In this document: one piece after another, positions 33,011-44,599 of the stretch | Layout: each line of letters starts with the position of its first letter | Numbering within the stretch: position 1 is the stretch's first letter | NCBI GenBank assembly: GCA_029204045.2 | Contig: CM055069.1 | Coordinates: forward strand, 25,958,825 to 26,022,824 | Direction of reading: 5' to 3' | Length of the DNA: 64,000 nucleotides | DNA from: Tillandsia leiboldiana | Lineage: Eukaryota; Streptophyta; Magnoliopsida; Poales; Bromeliaceae | Notes under the pieces: generated by a model | Told to the model about the DNA's origin: nothing | Databases searched by the model: none | Seen by the model: only the letters and a program-made list of their open reading frames with translations | Made by a program: the position numbers and the translations under genes

Positions 33011-33490
33011 GCATGGTTTCTCCTAAGTCAAGTTCCAATAAGTAGTGCAGCAGTAAAAGATGGCCTAACTACATGTCCATACAAGCATGCTTTTGTCCTC
33101 AGAAACGATAAAAGTGGGTGAAACATATATTAGCACAGCATGCTAATGTATTCCTACTATGGTATACCAATCCTACCCAAGTAGGCCATTCCTTGCTTAC
33201 CTCTCGCTCATATCGGTTGCACATCAAATATGCCTGCTATCAGTCATAGAGGGGTGACATCCCCACAAGTGTACTTACATTCACCCTAATGTAAGAACCT
33301 TATGCAGTTACCAGATTAAGCCTACCCACCTGAAACGCTAAAACCAAGGCAAACCTGAAGTCGGTGAAGAGCGCAGACACTCACAGTCCAAACTCATCTG
33401 TAAACATGATTTGGACTCGTCCAAAGTAAATCCTCCACATCACGCCATCTTGCGAGGTCGGTGCACTATCCGAAATCCCGGTACTCTACA
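33011..33490 (-). mobile_element. remnant of array F's left LTR
   Basis: Minus orientation. 33389-33490 is nearly identical to 44488-44586, the U3 start of the middle F LTR, ending ...GGTACTCTACA. 33011-33388 instead resembles the 36961-37550 part of the solo LTR in reverse. The LTR therefore has a deletion or recombination joint near 33388. Confidence 0.65.
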
Positions 33491-33503
33491 CTCTTCCCTC
33501 CTT
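33491..33503 (-). other. polypurine tract, F interior 1
   Basis: The minus strand reads AAGGAGGGAAGAG, directly before the LTR start TGTAGAGTACC. Confidence 0.8.
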
Positions 33504-35232
33504 AAAAAGGGTTTCGTCCTCGAAACCAAAATAATCCATAACTCAAGAGGGGGGGGGGGTCAAATACACTTCTTCCAGCCAAAAAAACACTCGCGGAGTA
33601 AACTCCCCGCGTAAATCTCGAATGATCGTATTCCTGCGGATGGTGGCTTTCACAATCATGGTTCCCAAATCCAAACTCTAAGCCTCCAATAGGCATAACT
33701 CCTTCGTTGCCCCTTAGCAACCAAAACACTCAAGTTCCGCAGATGCATCTCTCATATCAATTTACAAGGGAAGTAGTTCAACATCGGAAAAACAATGCTC
33801 AAATTCCAACTCTCAAATCCCAAGTTCCAAAAGTGGCAACCACTGATCGATCATCTTATTCCAAGGTACAATACTCGCCTAAATAAGGCGTCCATAACCA
33901 TAGAGTCACCACCGGGATAATGATATACCCAATCAATCATAAAACTCCAATAACTCTGCCCACCAGCGTTGCCTCAAACCAACTCTTCCTGAGTATTCAA
34001 ATACTTCAGGTTCGTGGATCCATAAATAACTCAATTCCCTCTCTTATCACTGACAAACATCCACATCCATGCTGGTATCCTCTTTAGCTTATTTCCTCAT
34101 AGCTACACTGGCCTTGCTTAGTCCAAAAGCTTCTGACCTCTGTCACCATTATAGGCTAGGGCTAGTCCCCAACGGCATCACCCTTCGTTGGGTCATCTGT
34201 CGCTCTTACAGCAGTAAACACATGGCCTAACAACAAATCCTTCCGAAGCGAAAAACATACTCTCTCAACTTGGCAAACAACTTCTTCCCTCCTAGAAGTT
34301 GAGCACTATCCTCAAGTGCTCCTCATGCTCTAAGTCATTTCGGATATTATCCAAACATCCATGACGGGTACAACCACCAACCCGTCCAACATAACCGGAA
34401 CACTCAATTCCCTCAAATCCAAAAGGCCGCAGGGCCTTAGTCAATCCACTGGACCGCAATGCAAGCTCAGAAAGCCCATACCGGATTCTGATCACTTACG
34501 GGGCACAACCCTCGACTGTATGATTCCAAAAAGATACCTGCCCCACAAATGAGCATCTGCTGCAACACCTTCCCAGTTTGTCTGTACTCGAACCATCAAC
34601 GAACTCTCACCGTTGTGTACTCACAATGTGGCGTCACTGCCGTGCACCAACGGTGTAGCATCACCCCCGTGTATCCACGGTGTGGCCTCATACTCAATAT
34701 CCATCTCTCGGATCCTCACTGTCGTAATCCCACGACGTGGTACTGGGTCACACAGACCTCTCGATCCATCAAATCCCACAGCTGCACTATCAGCTCTCAC
34801 TCTCTGTCTCGCAGGTGATACTCCAATAGGTGCTACCATAATCGGCGCAGCTTCCAAATCCCCGTCAATCATTATCTCAATCTCACTAAGCGTGGCTTCA
34901 ACATCAGATCAGGTAGACTTTCACCCGGGATCACACGGGCGATAATGATATTCCTTAGTCCCGGTGCCGCCGTAAGCACCTCCTCTACGGTCGCTCGCAA
35001 AGCGATACGATCACGACTCAAACTCTACCGTGCTCTAGCTTCCTCTATAAGCGCATTCCTCCTGACCAGGTCCACGGAGGGTCATTGTCCTCTCTCGACA
35101 AACCAAGATAGCACAACACTGGGGGAAACCAATCCCTGGCTAACTTCATATGCATATCTTGGAGCTGACGTAGGACTAAAACTCAAGGAATCAAATCCAA
35201 TGTCCTGCCTGCACTGGGGAGGACTGGCAACA

Positions 35233-35237
35233 CTCAT
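35233..35237. other. target-site duplication of the solo LTR, left copy (CTCAT)
   Basis: CTCAT before TGTGGTGACC, repeated at 38704-38708. The single CTCAT of the empty site is at 46327-46331. Confidence 0.95.
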
Positions 35238-36127
35238 TGTGGTGACCCAGACTTTTGTAGAAGCTTTTGCGGCTTTATCATTGACTATAGGAAGCTCACA
35301 CATTGTCATGGAGCTTGTAGAATCGAAATTGGATTTTTAAAATGGACCCGGCGTGAAAATCGGATCAAGTGGGCCTTTCCGGGGGCTTTCGGCAAAATTT
35401 CGGATGAGAATTTGGAAAATCGGACAGCGGATTTGGACTCAGCGCGCGAAAACGATCAAAATGGTGTATTCACTTTATTTTCGGCGCCAAAAATACTGTT
35501 CACCGGAACAGTAACTCCGGCCGCCGGAAAATACTGTTCCGGCGACCGGCGGCAGGCGGCGAGCGGCGGCGCACGGCGGAGAACAGCGGCGCAGCGGCGG
35601 AGCAGGGCCGCGGGCAGCGCGGGCAGGCGCGGGCAGGCGCGGGCAGGCGCGCAGGCGGGCTGTCCACAGAATAGTCGTGCACCGGGTGCAGGGAAGGTTG
35701 AGGTTGCCACGTGGCAGCTCCTCATTGGTCGGGCGGCGTCAAGGAGGGCGGCCTGTCTGGGACACGTGGCGGCTTCTGGTTGGCCGACACTTTCCGGAAG
35801 ACCCGGCGCGTGGACCGGGCTCGTGCGCCCCGTGGATCACATGGGACACGTGTCGGCAGCCGGTTGGCAAGCGCCGCCCGCGTGGCGGGCGCCGCCCGCG
35901 TGGCGGGCGAGGCGCCGCCCACGTGCGCCACGTGGCGCCCAGCCATTGGCGGGCGCCGCTGGTGCGGTGTTCGAGCGGGAACACGCGGCGGCGCCCCCCG
36001 CGGGCGCCGCTGTTCGCTGTTCGGGGGTGACGTGTCACTCCCGGGTGATTCCGGGCGCTGGTCGCGGGCCGGGCTGTGGCCCATTCGGGCGCCCGAATTC
36101 GGGGGTGCGCCCGAATGTTTGGTGGGC

Positions 36128-36135
36128 TATAAATA
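36128..36135 (+). promoter_or_regulatory. TATA box of the solo LTR
   Basis: TATAAATA inside the palindrome gggctataaatagccc, followed at about 30 bases by a T-rich leader. A clear plant core promoter. As a solo LTR it could start read-through RNA into the antisense of F. Confidence 0.75.
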
Positions 36136-37668
36136 GCCCACCACCCCTCTTTTCTTCTGCCTTTCCCAAGTTTTAGTGAGAGAATCTGAGGGTGCGGCCT
36201 TAAGAAGACTTCTTCCGATCTCTGTCCTCCATCTCTCTAGGAAGTTTTGGAATTTTTGGAGTTGCCGACAGCGAGTCATCTGCGACGCGGCGCGCTTCGA
36301 CGTTTCCTCTTTTTCGGCCCATTTCCGTCGCAGTTCAGTCAGAATTTTCCTGTGCGCAAACCAGGAGGAATTTTTGGATGATTTCTTCGACAGCGTGTTC
36401 CTGAGAGGTAAGGCTTCGATTTCTGTGTTGATCGTTTCGCTTCATTTTGGGTTTTTGGCACGGTTCCCTAGGCATCTTTTGACCCCATTTTCTGTGATGG
36501 ATTTCCTGGATAGCATGGGCTTGTTGATTTTATATCTTGGCATAGGAACATCGGATCGAGGCGTTTAAAGAGTTGATTTTGATCTACTCGTCGCAAGGAA
36601 CGTTCCCATATTTTTCTTGGATTTTTCTGAATTTCCCAAAAGTGAGAAAGCACTGTTTCTCCAGAGTTAAGTGCTACAATTTTTTTGGGGGGGATTCTTT
36701 AGGGATGGTTACCTTGTCAAATTTATATCTTGACCTGCAAAACTCGGATTTGGACGTGCAGGTACTCGTTTCGAAGGTATCGACGCGAGGATCGCTGTGA
36801 TATTTTTATTGGAATTTTATGGGCATTTTCATCGGGTGAAATAAGGGCATCTTTGGGACTGATTTCTGTATGTGTATGCGGGGGTAGTTTTTGGGATTTA
36901 TGGACTTTATGTTGTACCCAGGAGAGTCGCGGGTATTACTGGACCCCTTGGAGTAGGAGATTTGTATTTCCTGGTATTTTCAGCTGTGGGATTTGGACAG
37001 TCAGCTCTTCAGGTGGGTAGTTGTTGCTTACCTCTTACTGTGATTTACTCACTAAGTTTATTTTGAGGATTCCCCATTTGGACTTATTGATTGATTACCA
37101 TGCATGATTGAATGATATAAATGCGAGCCTATCATTTGAGATTAATTATGTGGATATAGCATGTTGGAAATATTACTGGGATAATATTGTTGTTGGAACA
37201 TGATCATTGAGATATTTTAATAGTGATAATTAACATGCCGTGTAGCACATAGATTTTATGAAAGTTGGTTAAATGGATTAAGTATTGGGGCATGATGACA
37301 TATCTATGTGCAGGTACCACTTTGAGATTTATTATGGACCAGGGATTATATACATGTGTAGTTGACTGATGATTTTAGCATGATGGTTATATTTATGCGG
37401 AGCTATTACTTAATACACATGTGGAGTTACTGTTTGATACACTTTCTTTTATCTTTCTTGAGGACTGTTGCATGCTTGTTTGGACATCTAGATAGGCCAC
37501 TATTTATTGCTACACTATCATATTGGGATTTGACTTAGGAGAAACCATGATTGTTTTCTTTCTCCTTCTCATTTTGACTTTTGATTCATATTGCTCGGGT
37601 TCGAGCAGGGGTTTGGGATAGTGTAGTCGGGACTTTGGAGTCTGGGACAGGTCGTACTTGATTATGGA

Positions 37669-37812
37669 TTGTGGGGCATTGTGGTAACCGCGGATATTAG
37701 GCGGTTGACCAGATGTTGGTTATTTCATCAGATTGTGGACTTGTGGGGTATTGCGGTAACCGCGGACATTAGGCGGTTGACCGGATGTTTACCTTTGCAT
37801 CAGATTGGGGTT
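37669..37812. repeat. 72-bp tandem duplication in the solo LTR
   Basis: Two copies of a unit with gtaaccgcggatattaggcg in the middle. The host LTR at 57280-57345 has a single copy, so the duplication is specific to this copy or subfamily. Confidence 0.85.
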
Positions 37813-38628
37813 TTCTTTAGTGGAGGGGTTTTCCACTTTGATCATAGTCATGATCCAGTCCTGCTTTTATGATACTTATGACATGGTTACTTTCCTCGTG
37901 TGGGTAGCTCCCCTCGAGTGCCACTTCGAAGCGTGCGGTGTACCAAGTGGGTACCGGACGGCATTGACTCATTGCTATCACTTTGGTGCGGATCCGGTTG
38001 CACGATGATGATAGCGGCAGCAGGCGGTACCAGCTTTTACTGGTGGCTAGATTGGGTTTATTTGGACAGATGCGGTTACTAATGCATACTTACAGTCATT
38101 CATTTTGGCACTGCATTTAGAGGCATACTAGTTGTAGTTCCTTTTTATTTGTAGTCTTATAGCTTACCACTTTCTTCATTCTTTGCCTATGGTAGACTTA
38201 GTGGGTACGTCGGAGTTTGAGGCTTTACCCACAGGGGGAGGCTACTGGTTTACTAGTGGTTCTCACCCCCACTGTTGTTTTTCTCTCTTTCTTTTCCTTG
38301 TTTTGCAGAGTCTTCTACGGGAGCTGCTGGGCCATCGGCAGCGGATCGAGGTGAGGGGATCGCTGAGTAGATAGATCTCCTGTGAGGCTGTGAGCTGCTG
38401 TTAGACAGATATTGTACCCCTTTTACTCAGACTGTAGTAGTTCACTTTTACTTTGAGGTCTGGCTTTGGCCAGCTGGGTGTACTATTTTGGTGAGCTGGG
38501 AGTTTATTGTATTTTTATACAGTTTTTATTTCTTTTCCAGTCTGAGATATTATGTAGTTCTTTTAGTTCAGCTCTGTAATATACTCTTTTATTGTACATT
38601 TATATCTGAGCAGGTTACCGACGCTTCG

Positions 38629-38652
38629 TGTACATGGAAAATTCCGTGTGCA
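38629..38652 (+). other. conserved LTR-terminal hairpin (solo LTR copy)
   Basis: Arms TGTACATGG (38629-38637) and CCGTGTGCA (38644-38652) pair through seven Watson-Crick and two G-U pairs, although several bases differ from elements A, F and G. It lies 51 bases before the LTR end. Confidence 0.65.
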
Positions 38653-38703
38653 TGGCGGATCTGTTGGCGAGCCCGGGTTCTGGTTTCCACCCGGGGCGTG
38701 ACA

Positions 38704-38708
38704 CTCAT
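38704..38708. other. target-site duplication of the solo LTR, right copy (CTCAT)
   Basis: CTCAT directly after GTGACA. The sequence continues catgtgcttcacgtgatc exactly as at 46332. Confidence 0.95.
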
Positions 38709-39248
38709 CCATGTGCTTCACGTGATCTGAAATCTGATCCTGACGTGCACAGCCATCAGTCCTAACCCTGGCCCACACGAAGATACCCCTGCTCTACCGA
38801 AACACGCACATGCGGCGTTGGCAACAACAAGCTCTAACTCGACGACCCAAGGAATCCACACCTGGTAAAAAGTGATCCACTATCCTGGCGCTCACCAGCC
38901 GGCTGCACAAACTCAACGAATAGATACTGGTGGTCATCGCTCTACTGCCTCGGCATGACGGCTCCATCGGTCTGTCGGTACATCGGATGAGCCACTTTAT
39001 CCAAAAGGGGTAGAGGGTGCTGTCGCAAGCGGCAATTCCAAGAGCACCATTCAGGAACACTATGCCTGAAAAAGTCCTGACACTACTGCTGGTGCCTCGA
39101 CTGTCGAGAACCTCCTGGACTTGTCTCCTCAGGGACCCATGATCCTGAAACTGGAATCATGGCAACCTCGATCCATTCAACTATCCCAAAATCTGACGAT
39201 GCTAGACGTCTCTCACTGAAGCTGTTCCCTCTCAAACATAATTAACCT

Positions 39249-39799
39249 CTAATCCTCTTCCCGGGCGACAGGGGTATACTGCTCAGCCGTCGCAGAAACT
39301 CGCTCCCGGTGGTCCAGCAGGACGAGCTCGATGTTACTAACTCTCGGCGTCCCTATCCAAAGTGCATAACCAAGTTCACCTGATGCTTCTCCTGGGCGAA
39401 CAATCTTCAGATAACTTTTTCCAAAGCAGCAAACCAGTTCTTGGCCTCCCAAGGCTCCAACTCTATTCCGAAATCTGCAGGGGATGGAACTGGATGAAGT
39501 AAATAACCGGTCAGCAACCTCTCGCTGCTTCTGCACCATCTATGGCGCGATCAGCATCGAAGTCGACGACGTCGCGGGTGGAAGTACTACTAACGATACC
39601 CCGGAAGATGCTCTCAGCTCAGCATGCGCATCACGCGCTCCATGTTTTCTTCCTGGCGCCGCATCTCCTCAAATATCAGGACTGCTTGGGCCTGTAACTC
39701 TCAGACCTCTCTCGGCTCTATCCATTTGGTTTCCCGCTATACGAGCTCCTCATCTAAGGTCAAACACGCCCTCGCCGCTGCACGGCGTCTCGGAAGCAT
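39249..39799 (-). pseudogene. gag: F interior 1 gag remnant
   Basis: A minus-strand ATG at 39799 opens MLPRRRAAARA, the start typical of this family. The frame soon meets stops. A later open piece (MVQKQREVADRLF to VAREED, 39249-39539) keeps the VGALGGQELV and LDHRERV segments shared with element A. No zinc knuckle. Not functional. Confidence 0.7.
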
Positions 39800-40069
39800 C
39801 AAATCACTACAACAGAACAAACATTAGGACCAAAACTCTCTCGACCAAATCAAGCGAAAGTCTAAAACATGTTAACCCTTCTAAAGTATTATGTTGTCTG
39901 CTGCCAGCATAATCACCTTTTGAGAAATAACATGTAAGATCACTCGCCACAATCCTCTGGGGGAGGTACGCACTCAATCAGGACTCTCGCTAAAGTCACG
40001 TCGCTCACGATCTCCTACTGTCCAACCAATAGCCTAGGGTCTCTAAGTCCTCAATGACCTACATCCTAG

Positions 40070-40081
40070 GCTCTGATACCA
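40070..40081 (-). other. primer binding site, F interior 1
   Basis: The minus strand reads TGGTATCAGAGC, eight bases from the LTR end. Confidence 0.85.
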
Positions 40082-40138
40082 CCCTAATCTATCACGCTCC
40101 GGGGTCGAACTGCGATCCGGGCTCGTCAACAGATCCGC

Positions 40139-40166
40139 CGTCTGTGCGGAAACTGCCGCACAGACG
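40139..40166 (-). other. conserved LTR-terminal hairpin (F middle LTR)
   Basis: Arms CGTCTGTGCGG and CCGCACAGACG pair perfectly over 11 bp around a 6-nt loop. Compared with G and A, one A-T pair is a G-C pair, a compensatory change. Confidence 0.7.
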
Positions 40167-43100
40167 AAGCGTCTACTCTGCATAAGATCTATAGCTAAAC
40201 ATGTATCAGAGCTGAAAAAGAACTAATAGCTACAGAATGTAAAACACTGAACATCTGAATAAAAATAAAAGCCTCAATACAAGTCTCTCAACAAAAAGTA
40301 AATACAATCCTCATACACCTCTCAGAATGTCCAGTACAAAAGTGGAAACATAAAATATACCGGGTACATCTACCTCAGACTCTCAATGCTGGTAAGGAAC
40401 TAATCGGCCACGTCCTCACCTCGATCTGCTGTCTCCGAGCGAACCAAGCCGGAACAGCCACCTCAACCTGTCACCGCAGCGGGTGTGAGATCTACTGCAG
40501 AAGGCAGATCTCAGTGGGTACCGTCCCAATATCCACGGTATGCCCACTAAGTCTACTGGAGGCAAAACAGATAGGTATGCAGATAGATAGATAATGGGTA
40601 AGCTGAATGAAAACTACAGCTAATATGTCTCAATCATAAAGCTCAAGAAACTCTACCAATAACATGATATGCATACACACGCTACTGCTAATATGCCTCC
40701 AATACCATGCTCAAAGGGAAAACTCATCTAAGAACATACTATGCATACACCACTCGCACACGAGGTGCTCAATCGACCCAATCGAGCTAACTGCCAAATC
40801 GGGTCCAGTCAAGCCGGCGCCTCCCTAGTATATCAACATAGGGTGTCCAATCGGACTAACTTGCTATTGAAAAGTGGCACATGCAGGCTATAGTCGAAAT
40901 CCACGCTCTCTCTCAGAACGGAATGGACTCAAGCTCCTCACATCACGCACAACGGTCAAAGTACTCTCAATGATCCGGGACCACCGCCAACCCAACGGTT
41001 CCCAACAACACTAGCACTGGTCTAACATAGCTATAAGACACCCCTCAGCCCCCAGGCATGAGTGCAACAATAAAAGTAGCTGACCAAAGATAACCCAATC
41101 AATCCACCAGTAAAATCCGGTACTGCCTGCTTGCTGTCGAACTCAGTAACTGATCGGCACATGGCTCGATCTCAGTGTATGTAACGGACCGGCACACGGC
41201 TTGGTCAAAATATAAGTAACAGACCGGCACACAGCTCGGTCAAGCCTACCTCCGGAGTGGCACTCGAGGGGAGCGACCCGCACGAGTAAAGTGTCTCAGT
41301 AACAAGGATCTCTGTCAAGTATCTCAATATAGCAGGCTATGATCCACGATCAAAGAGATCGGAAACTCAAATGCTCAAATGACACAACTCAGTCGGGAAA
41401 ACCCTCCACGACTCGATCAGGAAGTGCCCAACACTCTCACAGCTACGTCGGAGAACCACCTCCCCGACTAAATTTGATTTGCACGACCCATAATCTTGAA
41501 AACCTCATCGATCCCAACAAAGCTCACACTCACATGACACTAGAAACTCATCTCACAAATCTCTAAAAATCCACTCGGCCCCCTGGCACGAGTATACAAG
41601 CATACCGGGCCACCTGGACCTATGTCATACCCCTGGCGAACTCATAATTTAAAAACCACTTTGAAAATGTTGGTTTTCCTTAAAATGGGTTTTCTCGATT
41701 TTTAAAACTATCCAGGTGCAAATACGATGCCAACAAAACGTGAAATCTAGTGTCATATAGTATCAGGAGTATGCTAAAAATGATCCGGGGTTCCAATAAA
41801 TTTTATAGAAAATTCCAGGCAACTATCAGATGCACGATAGTGAAAAATGCATAATAAACATGGTGAATTTGCAATCAATAGCTTTAAGGGCATTCCGTAA
41901 ATTTTGGAGAAATTCCAACCCACCTGGATCGCTTTCCGCAGGCAACGCTGAAGTCGGTGAAGTGTCGAAACCTCGAACTGAAGAAACTCCGAAAAAATGC
42001 GCCGCGCGCGTGCACACTGCCACGTACCTGGAAAAATCCCCGGAAGTTCGACTAAAACTCGAGTCCTCTACAAAAAACCACGCACTCACTGGCTCACTTC
42101 CACGGCCAACTCGCATTGAAAACCAAGGTTCCAGCACCATCTGCCTCCAAAAAGTCCCCGCAGCACACTCAAAAGTTCCAAAAGCCCACAAATAATCAAT
42201 GTTCACTTAACCACAAATACACACCAGCATCTAAGCACAAAATAAATTATCTTCAAATTCACTTACAAAACCACCTCACACATACAAGCACTTATACATT
42301 CCATAAACCACAGCCCACACCAAAATTCACAACACCCAACAACATTCTCCAACTCCTCTGCACACACAAACGAAACTCCCCACACTCACAGCAAGTCCAT
42401 ATACCCCCAAATGATATCCACTTACCAAAAGTTCATAAAGACTAGCTTACTACCTCCGCATAAGTTCAAGGAATAGAACCCAAAACAATCCCGATTCCGA
42501 TAAACAATTTTGAGTTGAGATTCAACTTGCTTAACTTCCAATTAAAATATTTTTACAAGTTGAACCCAAAAATAACTTGTCCATCCTGCATCTGGGATTA
42601 GGAAAAATCATTACAATTAACCCCCATAAGCACTACTAACCACGAAATCAAGGTCGACTCACAAACAATCAAATACTCTATTCCAACATACATGCAGTAT
42701 TTCAGTAGTAGAAGGACTGGAAAGAACCTAGAGTAGATACATCAAATCTTATCCAAATTTCGTGGTTAAGGTGCCAATTTGTTCCTCTTGAAGTCAAGAA
42801 AATTTTCCACTTTAAAAATTTACCATTTCATAAAGAGGAGAAAATTATATCCCAAGATTACTACAGGTTGCTCAAATCCAACTCTGTACTTAAGGTCTCA
42901 AAGATGTAAACATTTACCTTATTAGCAGCAGGAATTAAACCTTCTCTTCATATAAAACTTGTAGATTATTAAGTTCTGGTGAAATCCCCATAAGGCCGAG
43001 CTCAAGAGTCCATCCCTACAACCCTAGAGGGTACAAACACAGCACATAACTCAAAGCTGAAACAAAAACCTCAACTCTGTACAAACATCCCAGAGATGGC

Positions 43101-43902
43101 CTCAATTACCTATCCTGGAGCCCAAATTAGAAACTTCAGTAAACAAGAAAGTTGGAGATATTTGAATCCTGAAAATTTCCCAAAAAAAATCACCTCAAAA
43201 TTCCATTTTTACATCCCAGGGTAGCGAAAACACTAACTACTGCGCAGAAATCCGAGCAGAAAATAAACGCTGCAAAGATCACTAATTTTACCTGTCTTTC
43301 GGTTTCAACTAGGCTTCCTCTTCACTATCATAGTTGGAGTTCTCGAGGTTGTGAAGAGAACGCCGCAAAAATGGCCCAGAAATTCCACTCCTACAGCTCG
43401 GGAGCCCTCCTGGAAGAAAACGCAACGTAGAGGGATGCTAAACCAGCCATGACCAAGCTTCACAAATGAAGGTTTCAGAACAAATTAAAATTTCTTGCTC
43501 TCATATCATACACACATGCTTCCTCAGTACACCCACATAAACACCTACACACTACCCTGTAGCTCCAACAACAAAAGAAAACCCAATAGCATAATCAAAT
43601 GCATAATCACCAACAAAAACAGCACCACCGAGAATCTCACTCCCTCTCTAAAAACAGCACAACTCCAAGAAGACCAACCAAACCCAAAAATCACCATTAA
43701 AGACCAAAACCAAGCTTCAAAAAAAAACTACACAAACCTCTCACGTAAATCCGTCGCGCGCGCTGCTCGTCGCGCTCACCGCTCGGCTTCCGGCCAAAGG
43801 TCCACCATCACATCTCCCTCACAAACCCTCTTTCTTCCAACCTTTTCTCCTTCTCTTCTCCTTTTCTTCTTCTCCTTTCTTCTTCTTCCTTTCCTTCCTC
43901 TG

Positions 43903-43912
43903 TTTTATAAAA
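43903..43912 (-). promoter_or_regulatory. TATA box and ACGT element, F middle LTR
   Basis: TTTTATAAAA with a GA-rich leader on the minus strand downstream. TGACGTGGCA at 43926-43935, about 15 bases upstream in element orientation, is an ACGT-core (bZIP-type) motif. Confidence 0.6.
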
Positions 43913-44586
43913 GAGAAAGGGATGATGACGTGGCACCCCCAATTAATTAGTTGCAGAAGTTAATTAATTGGGCTTGGGGGGGGGGTAGGTGAGAGGGAGA
44001 TGACACACTAATTAAATGAAAACTCCCTCTCTCACTCTCTTCCATCACTATTCCTTCACAGGAAAAAACCACAAATTAATAAATTAAATAATTAAATAAT
44101 TCATTTTAGCCAACTCCAAGTCATTTTTTGCCTTCGGGGTCTCCGCACCGGCGCGAAACCTCCCGAACTCCGCTGTAATCTGAAAATACACATGCCCACA
44201 GCTTTTTCTCCTCAAAAAGCTCAACCGTTAAGTCCGGGTGCTCAATCCAAAAACCGGCTCCAAAATTGTCAGTTCCGACTCACTTTTCGCCTTCGAGTCC
44301 TCCGCGTCAGTCCGGAACCTCCCGAACTCCGCTGTAAACACAAAGTACACCTGTTCCAAGTATTCCCAAATTTTCTGCACTTTACTGTGAAGTCGAGGCT
44401 TCCCCGAAGCCAGTCCTCTACCGGCGCACAATGCCCGGAAAACCCCGAATCAAGCTGGGGCTTCCGCGTAGATCCGAATCCACCCGAACTCATCTGTAAA
44501 CATGATTTGGACTCGTCCAAAGTAAATCCTCCACATCACGCCATCTTGCGAGGTCGGTGCACTATCCGAAATCCCGGTACTCTACA

Positions 44587-44599
44587 CTCTCCCCTCCTT
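44587..44599 (-). other. polypurine tract, F interior 2
   Basis: The minus strand reads AAGGAGGGGAGAG before the LTR start. Confidence 0.8.

Larger units (their letters stand above)
35238..38703 (+). mobile_element. solo LTR of a chromovirus-like element (3,466 bp)
   Basis: TGTGGTGACCC... to ...GGGGCGTGACA with perfect 5-bp duplications and no PBS or interior, so it arose by LTR-LTR recombination. Contents: about 35341-35460 matching LTR G, a GC-rich block with gggcaggcgc units (35620-35660) and gcgtggcgggcgccgcc units (35875-35920), a TATA at 36128, a long T-rich leader, a 72-bp duplication (37669-37812) and the terminal hairpins. It lies inside F interior 1 in the opposite orientation. Confidence 0.95.
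33491..40089 (-). mobile_element. array F, interior copy 1 (3.1 kb without the solo LTR)
   Basis: Non-coding interior from PPT (33491) to PBS (40070), interrupted by the solo LTR. Without it the interior is 3,128 bp, against 3,130 bp for copy 2 (44587-47716), and the two are almost identical. The only recognisable protein trace is the gag remnant at the PBS end. Such a short, codeless interior with 4.5-kb LTRs is typical of a LARD-like non-autonomous element. Confidence 0.8.
40090..44586 (-). mobile_element. array F, middle LTR (4,497 bp) shared by two interiors
   Basis: The minus strand runs TGTAGAGTACCGGG... to ...GGAGCGTGATA (the usual GTGACA has changed to GTGATA). A PBS lies on its left side and a polypurine tract on its right, so it serves as LTR for both interiors. 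Contents: terminal hairpin, three copies of a gaccggcacacggctcggtc-like unit (41150-41250), a long AT-rich stretch (41640-43740) with nothing recognisable, a CT-rich leader, TATA at 43903 and two 160-bp-type U3 units (44120-44370). Confidence 0.88.

Noticed and set aside
33548..33558. Long G run as a functional G-quadruplex or PPT
   Set aside because: It is a single homopolymer (shorter in the second copy at 44645) located inside the interior, away from the LTR boundary. Length variation is expected from slippage or sequencing error.
35412..36176. 254-codon ORF in the solo LTR
   Set aside because: It lies in GC-rich U3 sequence upstream of the TATA box, overlaps open frames on the other strand, and has no recognisable domain.
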